A stretch of 64,000 bases of DNA from Ascaphus truei (lineage: Eukaryota > Chordata > Amphibia > Anura > Ascaphidae). Location: NCBI GenBank assembly GCA_036426205.1, contig CM071568.1, positions 114,876,504 through 114,940,503 of the forward strand, read 5' to 3'. Of the stretch, positions 13,177 through 24,583 are shown piece after piece. The first letter of the stretch is position 1; each line of letters opens with the position of its first letter. The notes below the pieces were generated by a model. That model made no database searches and was not told where the DNA came from. It was given only the letters and a program-made list of their open reading frames with translations. A program made the position numbers and the translations under genes.

Positions 13177-13230
13177 TATATATATAAATTATATATTATA
13201 TTTTAAATGAAGGCACCTATTTTTTATATA
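12887..13230. repeat. Foldback enclosing a CT microsatellite
   Basis: TATAAAAAATAGGTGCCTTC at 12887 recurs in inverted orientation as GAAGGCACCTATTTTTTATA ending at 13230. Between the arms lies a TCTCTCTCTTC-type microsatellite (about 13007-13172) and a segment related to the 9906-10058 foldback. Serine/leucine ORFs in the microsatellite are not genes. Confidence 0.75.
13007..13172 (+). repeat. (TC)n / TCTCTCTCTTC microsatellite
   Basis: Begins with about ten copies of an 11-base TCTCTCTCTTC unit and ends in a pure (CT)n run. A partly complementary-strand counterpart, (GA)n, occurs at 16205-16530. Confidence 0.95.
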
Positions 13231-15591
13231 TAATGTCAATGTTGGCCCAGTGATGCTTTCTGAAGAGTAGTGTCTGATGGTCATTTAGCACACCAGCTCA
13301 CAAGTGAAACACAAAGGACACCTATTTGCAGAGACACCTGGTCTCACACTTTCCTGCCATGAGCTAATTGTTTCTACTGGAGTGTGATTTTCCATCCGCA
13401 AGATACTGTACCATGTTTGCTGCTATAAAGAATAAGGATTTTAACCAAGTGAGCGAACAGTCTGCCTTTGCTACATTTTAGGTCACATTGTTAAATACAC
13501 TTGAATGGGATTTTGCCAATGTTACTCACTATCGCAGTTTATTGTATATATCCCCCCATGAACTTCCTTTATCTCCTTACAACCTCCTCTATAATGTCAT
13601 GTCCGGGTGGTGATTCTCTCCCTAAATTATCCTGTGGTCTTTCTCTTTCCCTTTCTGCTTCCTTCCCTATACTCCTATGCCACATTTCACATTCTCCCAC
13701 CTTGCCCTGTTTATTTTTCTGATGGCCGTCCTCCCCCCTACTGGGCAATAAAATAGTTGCTGATTTTAAACTGGCACCATATAACTCTTTCCATTCTGCC
13801 ATTCCAGTGGCAACAATCATAGAACAGGAAGAAGCAATGGTGAGGATTTATAGCAAGGTGGGGGAAGATGTGGTCAGTTTCCCACAACATGCACAGAGTG
13901 ATACACATCTAGGAGCCATTGTAGAAGACTTGGCCAGTCTGGTAGTCAGACTTCTGTGCCAACATTGGAAAGCTACTAGACATATGAATCATCTAATAAA
14001 AAGGCAGTTTTATACAGTGTTACATGCCTGAGTGCTTTATCCATCCAAAACATGGTGCCGAGTGGTTTTAAGCAGCAACATGTGAAATCTTATGGGGTTT
14101 AACAAACAAATTAGGTCTGTAGTATTAGATAATAGTGACTGTTTTTTTTTTTTTAAATGTCAACTTCTAATGCCATTTTAAATTAGTTTTAATATACTAT
14201 TTCTATAGCAGGTTTTAGCCACCTCCCCAGCAGTGCAAGAACTTTGCAACACCCTCTTGTTTGTGATAATGTGTTGCCTTTTATTCCCAGCAGTTTGAGC
14301 TGCAGACTGTAACAATTGTCAATGTTACCTTCATAATAGGAGGATACATTGTAGCTGCTGAGTTACACTCAAACTGAAAGGGGGTCATTCAGTTAGGCGC
14401 ACAATTAGGATTTTGACAGATTTATACCAGGAGCAGCAAACGTTTGCCAGCTTAGGTAAAAAATGTACAATTTCACATGCTTTACATATTAAAATAAGAA
14501 AAAGAAAAAAATGGAGGGGTATGTAGTATTGCTGCTTTAACTGCATTTTCAAAGTATTTTAGAACTGCTTAAAGTTTCTACCAGTTTCTTTCTGAGAAGT
14601 GATGTTTTTGCTGCATGACGATCACATACATTTTATATGATTTCTAATGAAAAATGTAAAAAAAAAAAAAAAACTTTTTTTTAAAATAATACTTTGGTTT
14701 GCTGTGTACATTGAAAAACTCTTGCTCCTTTAAAATAAAGAGCTAAGATTTGTGTCTGTTAAAATGAGCAAAAAAAAAAAAGAAGTAACTGAATGAGGGA
14801 AAGCACATTTTTATTTATACTGATCTCTCTTGTAGTCACATAGATCACAGCAGTGTTTGTGTCTGGAATTGCCCCGTGGTGCCAGCTGAGAGATTTATTC
14901 CAAGGAGGTTACAGAAATTTAATATGCAAGTGCTAAAGTGAATAATTGTTTTATTTCCAAAAAATGCAGCAAAAAATATCAGTTATGAATGACAGATGTT
15001 ATGCTGTATTTATTTTTAAGACGCCAGAACTGTGCTCTGTGAGGCTCGGGGAAGCCAGCATTTTGCTGCTGCTTGAAACTTGTCCAGTGAAATAGGTTTT
15101 AGCTTTTTGTCACCTCGTACAAGAATACATTACTGCAAGCATACTTGATGCCCAGTCATTTCATTTTATTGTTTGATGGCTGTTAAGCAGGAATACAGTA
15201 CATTAGTGATCTATAAGCCTCAGCAGCCTTTTAACCCGGAGAGTTGTTAGAGGTGTATATTCCGTTAAGGGGCCGTGCTGTTACATATGCTTTTCATTCA
15301 TAATGAATTAATTACACAGTGTATAATAAAATAAAAAAATAAATATGATCTGTTGGAAAACACAAAATATCAATGTTATGATCCCAAAAAATAACACTTG
15401 TTTATTTAGTCGCTTGTATTCCCAGTGGGCCCTAAACATTTGCTTAGTTTGCTTATGCATAAAAGAATCATATTATCAAGAGGCATGTTGGATGCAAAGA
15501 ATGGGCACGTAATGTGCTGGAGCTGAAATGTGACAATGTGATGTCCCTCATGTGGAACATCCAACATAGTTACAGTACATACATATTTACA
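13231..15591. other. No gene recognised
   Basis: Unique-looking AT-rich DNA with A and T homopolymers near 14140, 14660 and 14770. I see no domain-bearing ORF, no repeat I recognise and no RNA gene. Confidence 0.4.
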
Positions 15592-15593
15592 TA

Positions 15594-15923
15594 CAGGCAT
15601 ACCCCGGTTTAAGGACACTCTCTTTAAGTACACTCGCGAGTAAGGACATATCGCCCAATTTGAAACGGCAGCTCGCGCATTTGCCTGTCAGCACTTCCTG
15701 AACAGATATACCGGCTTCCTACCTGTACCGAAGCTGTGCGCAAGCAGGGAGACTATAGACTACTGTTACAAATGCATTATTTACATCAGTTATGCACATA
15801 TATGACGATTGCAGTACAGTACATGCATCAATAAGTGGGAAAAGGAGTGCTTCACTTTAAGTAAATTTTCGCTTTACATACATGCTCTCAACCCATTGCG
15901 TACGTTAATGCGGGGTATGCCTG
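15594..15923. mobile_element. Tigger/pogo-like MITE, copy 1
   Basis: The ends are CAGGCATACCCCGGTTTA and, in inverse, GCGGGGTATGCCTG, flanked by TA on both sides (15592-15593 and 15924-15925). This matches the CAGGCATACC termini and TA duplication of pogo/Tigger elements. It is 330 bp long with no transposase. It is closely similar along its length to 26343-26673, for example the shared CTCGCGAGTAAG and ACATATCGCCCAAT segments. Confidence 0.85.
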
Positions 15924-15925
15924 TA

Positions 15926-16284
15926 CATAGTTACGTAGCAGATGAGGTTGAAAAAAGACATACTGCATGTCCATCAAGTTCAACCTATGTTAAATTTACA
16001 CGACAGATATTTATCCTATATTTGTATTTACAATATAATTATCCAGAGGAAGGCAAACAAAACACCCAGTGAAACATTATCCAATAATGTCTCATAGGGG
16101 TAAACAATTATTTCCTTCCTGACTCCAATAATGGCAGAATTCACCCAGGTCAAACAACGCGCCCTGGTTACTATTTTGATCATATATATAATATATATAT
16201 ATATAGAAAGATATAGAGAACAGGACAGAGAGGACAAGCGAGACCGAGGGAGAGAGGAGAGAGACAGAGGAGGGGGAGATGGAT

Positions 16285-16315
<31 letters not shown>

Positions 16316-17860
16316 AATAGGAGAGAGAGAAGAGAAAGAGAGGAGAGGAGAGGGAGAGAGAGAAGTAAAGAGGAGACAGAGAGAGAGAGAACAGAGAGAG
16401 AGAGAGAGATGAGACAGAAGAGAGAGAGGAGAGAGAGATTAGAGAGAGAGATAAGAGAGAGAGAGAGAGTAGAGAGAGAGGAGAGAGAGAGAGAGCGATG
16501 AGAGAGAACCTGAGGGATAGAGCGAGGAGAGAGACTAGTATGGATAGAGAGAGACGAGACCTATGTAATATATATATATTACCAATATATATGTATATTA
16601 TAGTATATATATATAATGGTATATCGCATATATATCGCATCTAATAAATTACTTGTGGGGCACATTCACATGTCTTAAACAGGTCTGCAACCCTGCTTTT
16701 TGCCATTATCACCTAGCATACAGTGCTTCCACTGCAGCAAGGGATTCTGGGAAATTACATGCAAATGAGCACACAGTGCCACCTTTTGTCTCAAGACCAC
16801 ATTACATGGTAAACCCTATATATATATATATATCCCTTTATACCTTTTCTTTCTAAAAATATGTCCAAACGTAATGGATGACCCTGTCTCATTTGTACTG
16901 CCCTTGGGATGACTAGTTTTATTTCAAAGCTCATTTGATAAACTCTGAATATATTTGTATATAATTATCATATCCCCTCTTAGATGCCTCTTTTCTAATG
17001 TAAACAAATCTAAATTCACAAGCCTCTACTTCCATGTCTTTTGTATGGAGTGGTGCCCAAAACTGTACTCCATATTTAAGGTGTGGTCTTATAGTGGCAT
17101 ATTTATGCTTTAATCCCTTCCATCCATACCCTGTTTAATGAAAGATAACATATTAGTTGCCTTTGCAGCTACTGCCTGAATTGAGCACTATTGCCAAGCC
17201 TGCTTTCAACAAGCACTCCTAAATCCTTATCCATCACGGATTGAACTAATTTGCCAAATTTAATTTGAAAGTAGCCTGTTTATTATTGTTTCCCAAATGT
17301 ATAACCTTACATTTCTCTGTATTAAACCTCATCTTCCATTTACCTGTCCAAGTTTCCAGTCTATCCAAGCCTTTCTGGAGAGAAATTACATCCGGCTATG
17401 ATTTTACTACCTTACACAATTTTGTGTCATTAGCAAAGAGGGAGACTTTGCGCTCTATGGTAACCTCAAGGTCATTAATAAACACGTTAAAAAGTAGGGG
17501 TCCCAGAACCGATTCTTAAGGTACTCCACTCACAACTTTAGTCCAACCTGAAAAGGTTCAATTTATGACCACTCTCTGCTGTTAATCCTTCAACCAGTCC
17601 AGATGCCAATATATTTATCAAGACCAATTTGTATGGCACTGTATCAAAAGCCTTTTGCAAAATCTAAGTAGACCACATCAACTGCATTACCCTGGCCTAA
17701 ATTCCTACTTACCTCCTCAAGGAAACTAATAAGGTGAGTTTGGCATGACCTATCCTTCATAAATACATGCTGACTAGTACTAATAATTTTGTTATCCATT
17801 AGGTATTCCTGAATATTATCCCGTACTAAACCTTCAAGTATATTCCCCCCTATTAATATC
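15926..17860 (-). mobile_element. Decayed CR1-like non-LTR retrotransposon
   Basis: Reading the minus strand from high to low coordinates gives reverse-transcriptase blocks in the right order. About 17700 reads VDVVYLDFAK. About 17540-17490 reads SGVP then GSVLGPLLFNVFINDLE. About 17430 reads LFANDTKL, in place of the usual ADD catalytic motif. About 17345-17280 reads GKWKMRFNTEKCKVIHLG. Stops and at least one frameshift show it is dead. The lower-coordinate part 15926-16170 (CAACCTCATCTGCTACGTAA on the minus strand) looks like the 3' end of the same family. The GA microsatellite and a further dispersed repeat (16650-16810) separate the 3' end from the coding part. Confidence 0.85.
16205..16530 (+). 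repeat. (GA)n microsatellite
   Basis: Imperfect GAGAGA array with interspersed AGAGGAGA variants, bordered by (TA)n. The 182-codon Ser/Leu ORF on the minus strand here is simple-sequence translation and not a gene. Confidence 0.95.
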
Positions 17861-17864
17861 AGTG

Positions 17865-18302
17865 CAGGACCGGCCTTACCTCTTGCTGGCAGTGGGACCC
17901 CTCCTCCAGTTAACCTCGTCCCTCCACCGGTAGCGTAGCGACGTCATTACGTCACGGTGGTATGTTATGTTGTGTTGTCACGGCAGTGCGTCATCATGTG
18001 ACATTGAGTCACCATGAGAATGCGACGCTGCAGGAGGAAGGGTGACGCTGTCGCTCTGTAGAAGGTAAGACCCCCCTACAAACACACAACACACGCATGC
18101 ACACAGCTGCCTACCTTGGGGTGAGCATTGGAGAAACGGTCCTGCACCGGCGAAACCGTCCTGCACCACCCGGGGTCTCCCCAACTCCCTCCACCTCTCC
18201 TGTTGGGCGGAGGTTGGATCCCGGTGCTGACAAGGAAGGGAGCGCGGGGCCAAAGGCAACCGCCTTGCTTGTCTTGCTCGCCTGGCCCTAAGGCTGACCC
18301 TG
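17865..18302. mobile_element. Probable MITE with CAGGRYCRGCCTTA ends
   Basis: The left end is CAGGACCGGCCTTACCTC and the reverse complement of the right end is CAGGGTCAGCCTTAGGGCC. The interior is GC-rich, with CpG-containing tracts unlike the AT-rich flanks. I could not define a convincing target duplication. The end sequence is compatible with a hAT-type non-autonomous element. Confidence 0.5.
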
Positions 18303-19321
18303 GGGCACCATACAGGGCTGTAATATTAACAAAAGCATTGGAAATCTTCCACTTCGGGTTCATTGGTACATGTTTCCATTAAAGTCTTCACAAAACATTA
18401 CTTACACTTATAGCACATCAAAAAGTGAAATAAGCACTTTTACACTTGGCTTTCTCTTAGATTATCGCAAAACTTTCTTATGTTGCCCCTGTGCAAGCAC
18501 TGTATATATGAAAAACAGAAGTGTTCGGAGGGTAACGAGTTTAAGCAACATCATTGTCATTGTAACATTTAAAAATTAGGACTTTTTCTGAATGTGTAGA
18601 AACAGGCAAACCAAATATTAATTCATAAACAAAATTACCTGTTGGTAAAAATAAATTGTGATAATATACTTTATGTTGGGAGAACATAATAATTGTAATA
18701 ATGAGCAAAAGCTCCAGCCAGCCTGGGGTTTACTTATACAAGTTCTTAATATGCAATGGGGCAATACAGGTGCAAAAAACAGTACTACATTCATTAAAGT
18801 GGAAATCCCATTTCCTTTCAAGGGCACTGTATTCTTTCATAAAGTTGAACCTTTGTGCTCCAGTTTTGCATTTGGGAGACTTCATTTTTTTAAAACGTTT
18901 TTTCTACATTGATTGTGCCACTTAAAGAAGAGAAAGAACAGAGAGGGTAAACTCGTTTCTAAACGACAACTCCGTCCTGATCCATTCCAAAGTCTTAAAC
19001 AGCAGCGAGTTTGTAAATAAAATAGTAAGGGCACTTAGAAACGTCAGACTTCATTCTGCAGGGTAATGTAGGGCTATTTTAAATCAACAGCAAAAAAGTA
19101 ATTAAATAAATAATAGCATATTAAGCCAAAAGGCTGGTCTCACTAGAAAATTGATCTGTTGCAGGCATTGATCTGTTGTGCTCTAGTGCTTTGTATTTGT
19201 TAGAGACTTGCTATCCCTAAGGTAGTGTGGAACAGTTATTAGATTAGTCTATTAGCACTATTATACTGATAGTCATATTGTTAAAGCAGCAATATCCTAC
19301 ATTTGGTTCAGAGGTGTGTGT
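18303..19321. other. No gene recognised
   Basis: Unique-looking AT-rich DNA. ORFs of up to 84 codons show no domain or consistent coding signal. Confidence 0.4.
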
Positions 19322-19324
19322 GTT

Positions 19325-19361
<37 letters not shown>
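19322..19361 (+). repeat. (TA)n microsatellite
   Basis: A GTGTGTG tract leads into an uninterrupted TATATA run. Confidence 0.95.
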
Positions 19362-19365
<4 letters not shown>

Positions 19366-19831
19366 AAAGGGGGATCAAGGAGTGGCGCCTATCTGATAAC
19401 TGTATTAACAATAGATACTAAATATATATATATGTGAGGATAAAAAAACAATTAATTTGACGGAGTATAATTAGACAATCTTGTGTATCAACTAGCAAAA
19501 TATAAAACACATATCTATATATAACTATTAACTAATAAAATATACTCAATAGCTAACAAATATATTCATGAACAAATATGTGTAACAATATATATGTAAA
19601 AATAATTTAAATTTTTTTTTATAATAAAAAAATGCATATAGAAGATACAAAAACCAGTCCCAGATCACTGTCCTCCAGAGTCTTTGCAGCCTTATTGTAT
19701 ACCAGCAATGATATAAGTTAACCTTGTATAAGTTACAACTACAAACCTGTATGTAATCATCCAATCCATTCAAATCCATTTGTGATTGGCTATTCTACCT
19801 ATAAAAATTGTGAGAAAACCATATGTTTTTA

Positions 19832-19873
19832 TGTACCCCTGATGAAGTCCAAAAGATGAAACGCGTAGGGCAT
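19832..19873 (+). ncRNA. Hammerhead ribozyme-like motif (type I layout)
   Basis: The order of elements is that of a type I hammerhead. Helix I 5' strand is CCC (19836-19838). Core 1 is the canonical CTGATGA (19839-19845). A helix II region lies at 19846-19857. Core 2 is GAAA (19858-19861), followed by a minimal helix III CGCG and the cleavage-type triplet GTA ending at 19867, then GGG (19868-19870) to close helix I. Helix II (AGTCC, AAAA, GAT) pairs poorly, as if one G had been lost, so activity is doubtful. Hammerheads with very short helix III are known from Penelope-like and related retroelements, including amphibian ones. Confidence 0.6.
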
Positions 19874-20431
19874 ATGATTCGGAGTACATTTATTGTACAT
19901 TTTATTGCATGTTGAACTGATATTAGTGCGATCAAACGGAGCTGCATAGCGTTCTGTCATCTGGGCAGACCATCTTGTGATGCTCACTACAGCCGGAAGG
20001 ATACTGCTAACCCAGAAGCTCTCTATGGTGATGAGAGGAGCGTGTGAACGGCAGGAGTAGGAGTGTGTCCTGCGATTGATACACAGACATTTTACCACGA
20101 CCATCTGGCTCCCCTGCTCAGAGACGCTTCACTGCTCTACACCGGAGACAAAGCTGGTTACCAGCTGCAGTTGTTGACGAATTAGTTATATCTCATACAT
20201 GCGATTATTACTTGGCCATTTGTGAGTGCAAAGTTCATATTTTAACTTATACATATATATAGTACTTATCTGTAATTGAAGATAATATGTGTAAATTAAT
20301 ATGTGCAGCTATCACTAAAGATGGCTAACATTGGGGTTTGGTTTTGCCACCTGTGCTCCACCACATATAAATGTGGGGGAGCACAGTATAAGTATAAATG
20401 CTTATCTTCCAAAAAGTAGGAAAAGCAACTA

Positions 20432-20815
20432 CAGCAGCGGCAAAGATTATTCGAGCATTTGCCCGTTTTGTGCGCCTTATGAACGGGGCTTATTCCGGCT
20501 GGCGCCAAAACGGAGCCGCGAGTGAGCCGGAATAAGCCCCATCCCGCGCGTTTAATTTAAATGCGCCCCTCCCCTTCCCCTCCCCTTCCCCGAACCCCTG
20601 GCTGGCTCCCCTGGCTTGCGCAAGCTGCGCGCAGCATCCCCCTTACCTCTGCTGCCTCTGCAGCCTTCGGGGATGCCGGGGAACCCTGGGCCATGTGACC
20701 GGCGCCAGAGTGACGCGCTGCACGCGCCAGGGAGATCCCGAAATGAGCCGCCGGCTTGCCGTCGGCCCCCCACACCGCGGCTACGGCCGTGGTCAAATAA
20801 ACAGTGTCGCCACTG
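20432..20815. mobile_element. MITE with CAGCRGCGGC ends and TA flanks
   Basis: Left end CAGCAGCGGCAAAGATTATT and inverse right end CAGTGGCGACACTGTTTATT, flanked by TA at 20430-20431 and 20816-20817. It is 384 bp long with a GC-rich interior. Its ends match those of the forkhead-bearing element at 32734-33689 and of 62342-62713, so all belong to one TIR family. A TA duplication fits the Tc1/mariner superfamily but does not prove it. Confidence 0.7.
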
Positions 20816-21220
20816 TATGTCTATAATGAAATGTATAGATAGAATATAATAATATATAGTAACATATAATAAATATTGTCAGTGATAGTAAAATATAAAA
20901 GAGCACTAGCATTGCAATTAATTTGTAGATCAGTATCCTCCTAAAAAAACATTATACTCCAATATCATGACCAACACATCCATAAACCTATATTCAGACA
21001 GCTCATTGGATCCAAGGATATTGCTCATCCATCTACAGTAAATACATTTTCTAAACCTTAAACATAAAAGGAAAAGTCTCCACTGGTATATAAATAACAA
21101 AATGTCACAAGGGGAATTAAATGGACAAAATAATTGCCCTTGTATTAGCTATAGGGATTTGCATAAAAACAAAAACAAAAAGGCCCGTCCGGCTGCTTCT
21201 GCAAATGTAGAATACGGCCC

Positions 21221-21853
21221 TGTAGACGGACGTTCACAGAGGTACACAATTGGAGACTTTATAAGGTGAAATTATAACGAGGCTTTATTGTGCCTTTTCC
21301 TTAACATCAGGAAACATCCAAACAAGGGGGAAACAGCTTCTATTCACTTGGGAGTGGTTCTAGTGAAATAATATGCAATTCACAACTCCCTTAGTTAAGC
21401 ATGTCTCCCAGCCCCAAACACATAGCATAAAATGAACAGATATAAAAAGTCTTGTAATAAAAGTCTTATCTGTTCCTTGTAGTTTGGAGGGAAAATCTTC
21501 TCTGTCCCTGGTTGCTACCTTTTCTTCAGGGTTTGTCAGCATTCAGGTTTAGAAATTTCCCCTGTGTCTTGGAAGCAGCTCTGCTGTGTCTTCTGGCAGA
21601 GCTCAAGACATGGTCAGCTCCAGAGATCTGTGTTCTCTTGGTCAGTCTCTCCTGGGAGACTCAAGAACCTCTGCTCTGTCTCCAAAGGTCAGCTCACATG
21701 TGAGCTAAGGAGTCACTTCCTGTCTCAACAAACAGGCTTTTGTAAGCAATCTAAATCAGGCAGGTGGTGTTTATTAATTGACTACCAGCAGTTAACCACC
21801 ACACTGCTAGATTAAAGGCACATTACTTGAACAGGGATTACTCCCCTGTTACA
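21221..21853 (-). mobile_element. Solo LTR, same family as 36042-40489
   Basis: On the minus strand the LTR begins TGTAACAGGGGAGTAATCCC and ends in TCCGTCTACA. It matches the 3' LTR at 39879-40489 throughout, including the AACACCACCTGCCTGATT-like and TTGGGGCTGGGAGACATGC segments. It is flanked by a perfect 5-bp direct repeat GGCCC (21216-21220 and 21854-21858). That is what remains after recombination between the two LTRs of a complete insertion. No internal sequence is left. Confidence 0.9.
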
Positions 21854-22490
21854 GGCCCATACGCGTAAATACATTAAACTCTGCTAAAACCAATTAATAT
21901 AGCACCTGGTACAAAAAAATACCGGGTCTTTATTACCACAATTTTATGACGGAAGGCATTAAGATTGCTGTAATAATTTACCAGCTGCGATATTTTACCT
22001 GTAGTCTTGATGTGGAAATTAACACGACGGTTAATAACGCATTAATTCCTGTGATCATAATAATAATAATTCTACTATAGGCTTCTGTAATATCTATTAT
22101 TACAGAACCATATGGTAGAAATAACATGAACCCCTTTCATACCCGTGGTTCCAAGGTATACCACAGGCATCAAATGGATTAATATTAACATTCAACTACA
22201 CTACCTACCCCCTTAGCTACCACAGTGTCTAGTAATGCACTGACTACTAAGGCAAACAAGGGGTTAACCCCTACTAACTCCCTCCTCCCCCCCGGCCTTA
22301 CCGCCCTCTCTGGGGCAACTGCTACCAACACCTACTCCGCCCCTTCTAGACTAATGGCCAATAGCCCTATCTGCAAAATGTGGCTAATAGGGCTTTGACC
22401 AATTAAAAAAAAAAAAACACCTGTATTAAAAAAAGAATATATTACAAATAATTATAACGTAAATTACATAACTACAAAATTCCCTTTAAA

Positions 22491-23600
22491 ACATAAAACC
22501 ATTGATTTGTCACTGTGGCTACCTAGACCCTCTCAATTGGGGCCTAGTTAGCCACATTGGCAATAAATGGTGACCTGTAATAAAAATGGGGTTACTTATC
22601 CTGCCCTGGATCAAAGGCCATCCTCATCTTCTGGGCTGATGCCCCCCAGAGCCAACCCGATAAAAGGTTAAATGCGCAACTATAAAAAAGCCATAAAGCA
22701 ATTCCATGCCTGATGGCCACGCAAGAAAAAAAAAATCATAAAAAGGAATCCAAAGCCTGATGGCATAAAAACAAAAAACAAAGACTCAACCGTAAAAAAT
22801 AATCCAAGGCCTACAAGGTGGGATCCTCAACTTGACCCGAAGCCCTTGATCCTCTGTTCTTTGAAGAATCTCTTTGGTGAGTATTTCTTCCTTTTTTTTC
22901 TTAAAAGCCATGTTCTTTTCTTCATCTGTATTCTTCACCACCCATTGAAGACGTCCAGTCTTCAGCGAGAGATCAGACCTTTTATAGGTGGCCGTCACAG
23001 AAGTCACTGGAACACATGGTAAATCAACCAATCAGATTGCTTGATCTCTCTTTAAGATGACATCGCGATTTGGCCAACCAAGCCGTGATGTCATTACAAA
23101 GACAAGGAATCACATGGTACATTAAGCAATCTGATTGGTTGATATACTGTACCGTGTTCCAGTGATGTCTTGTGTGATGGCCCAGGTCTCCTATAAAAAG
23201 CCTGGGCTCTCGCCAAAGATCGGAAGACTTTAATGGGGCCACATCTAATGGTAAAGAATACAGAACAGAGAAAACGGCTTTTAAGAACAAAAGAAGAAAT
23301 ACTCACCAAAGAAAATTCTTCCAGCAGCAGAGGATCAAGGGCTTCCGCTAAGGATCCCACTTTGCAGGCTACGGATGGCCTTGGATTAAAATAGGCCATC
23401 GGGTTTTGGATTATTTCTTATGGCTTGTTTTTATATGTTGTGCATCGGCCCTTTATTGAAGTTTCGGGGGGCTTCAGCCCTGAAGGTGAGGATAGCCTTC
23501 ATCTATTTTCATTAAAGGGCACCATTGATTGCCAATAGGGCTATGTAGGTCCCCATTGAAAGTGCTTAGGTAGCCACATTGACCATCAATTGTTTTATGT
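22491..23600. repeat. Large foldback element, arms about 0.5 kb
   Basis: ACATAAAACCATTGATTTGTC at the left edge pairs with the inverse of GACCATCAATTGTTTTATGT at the right edge. The arms stay similar inward, e.g. CAACCAATCAGATTGCTT at 23024 and AAGCAATCTGATTGGTTG at 23125, and the two TCTTTGGTGAGTATTTCTTC-type segments. The centre is near 23080. The arms have diverged by substitutions and small indels. Small ORFs on the minus strand are not supported. It directly precedes a second, larger palindrome. Confidence 0.8.
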
Positions 23601-24501
23601 TGTATATGTAGCATGGAAACACAGAATAGGTAGCGCTAACTATATATAGGATTTAACCCTAATGCAAGTAATATCCTCGCATGGGGGGCTGCCTAAATAC
23701 TAAAACTGACCCCCTGGTCAGATATCAGAACAAGAGAAAAAATATAGTATTAAGAAGGCGCCGGCAGATAAAGGATATATTCACCAACAGGAAGAAACCG
23801 GTATGGATTCCAGACGGTAGAGATGTGCTTAAAGAAAATGTAAAAAAACACAAAACATAGTATAATACTGTATGTATAAAAGACAAACAACATATAATAT
23901 AACATTAATACTAAAATAAATATATATCAGCTGAGATCAAGGGTGATAGGAATTTTACAACATTTAATAAAATAGTTTAAAAACACTGGACATAAAAAAC
24001 ATATACAAATAATATAAACACAAATATTCTATGACAATATAAAGGACAATTGGTATGGGACCAATAATCAGCTACACCAAGTGGAGTGCCCACTCACCGG
24101 ACGAAAGATAAAAGCAAGCGGTGGATATATTTGAGAGTATCCCCTCTCTTTTCAGCTCACACAGCTACTGCACAGGGATCAGGGCCAAGATGATAGCTGC
24201 ACACGCCAGACCGCATGTGTTACTCCCTTGGCGCTCGTTCCTCCTCGCAGCTGGTGGTAGATGAAACGCAGTAGATTCGTGCTGCTCACACAGCTGTTAC
24301 ACCGGGTTCGGGGCCAGGATGTCAGCCACACACGCCAGGCTGCGTGGGCTTACTTCCCCTTGGCGCTCCTTCCTCCTCGTGGCTGGTGGCAGATTCACCG
24401 CTGCAGATTCGTGTTGATTCTGAGTGCAAGCTGATAAACAGCTGATTCGTCACGGCACTGGAAGCAACTCAGGCATAGTGGTTTGCGTCCCAACAAATTA
24501 A

Positions 24502-24540
24502 CCCTACGCGTTTCGAGAGCGAGCTGCTCTCTTCCTCAGA
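24502..24540 (-). ncRNA. Hammerhead-like motif, left arm of palindrome
   Basis: On the minus strand: CTGAGGA (core with T to G change), then a strong helix II with GAGAGC pairing GCTCTC, then GAAACGCGTAGGG. The core change makes self-cleavage unlikely. The TTCTGAGG side does not pair with the downstream GGGTT as helix I. Confidence 0.45.
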
Positions 24541-24545
24541 ACCCC

Positions 24546-24583
24546 AGAGGAAGAGAGCAGCTCGCTCTCGAAACGCGTAGGTT
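24546..24583 (+). ncRNA. Hammerhead-like motif, right arm of palindrome
   Basis: The mirror copy on the plus strand reads AGAGGA, helix II GAGAGC/GCTCTC, then GAAACGCGTAGG. Its core 1 is more damaged than the left copy. AACC upstream could pair GGTT downstream to give a short helix I. Confidence 0.4.

Noticed and set aside
12972..13187. Ser/Leu ORF on the plus strand
   Set aside because: Translation of the (TC)n array.
16092..16640. 182-codon Ser/Leu ORF on the minus strand
   Set aside because: Pure translation of the (GA)n microsatellite.
18076..18382. Overlapping ORFs of 84-95 codons
   Set aside because: They fall in a GC-rich MITE-like segment and have no coding features.
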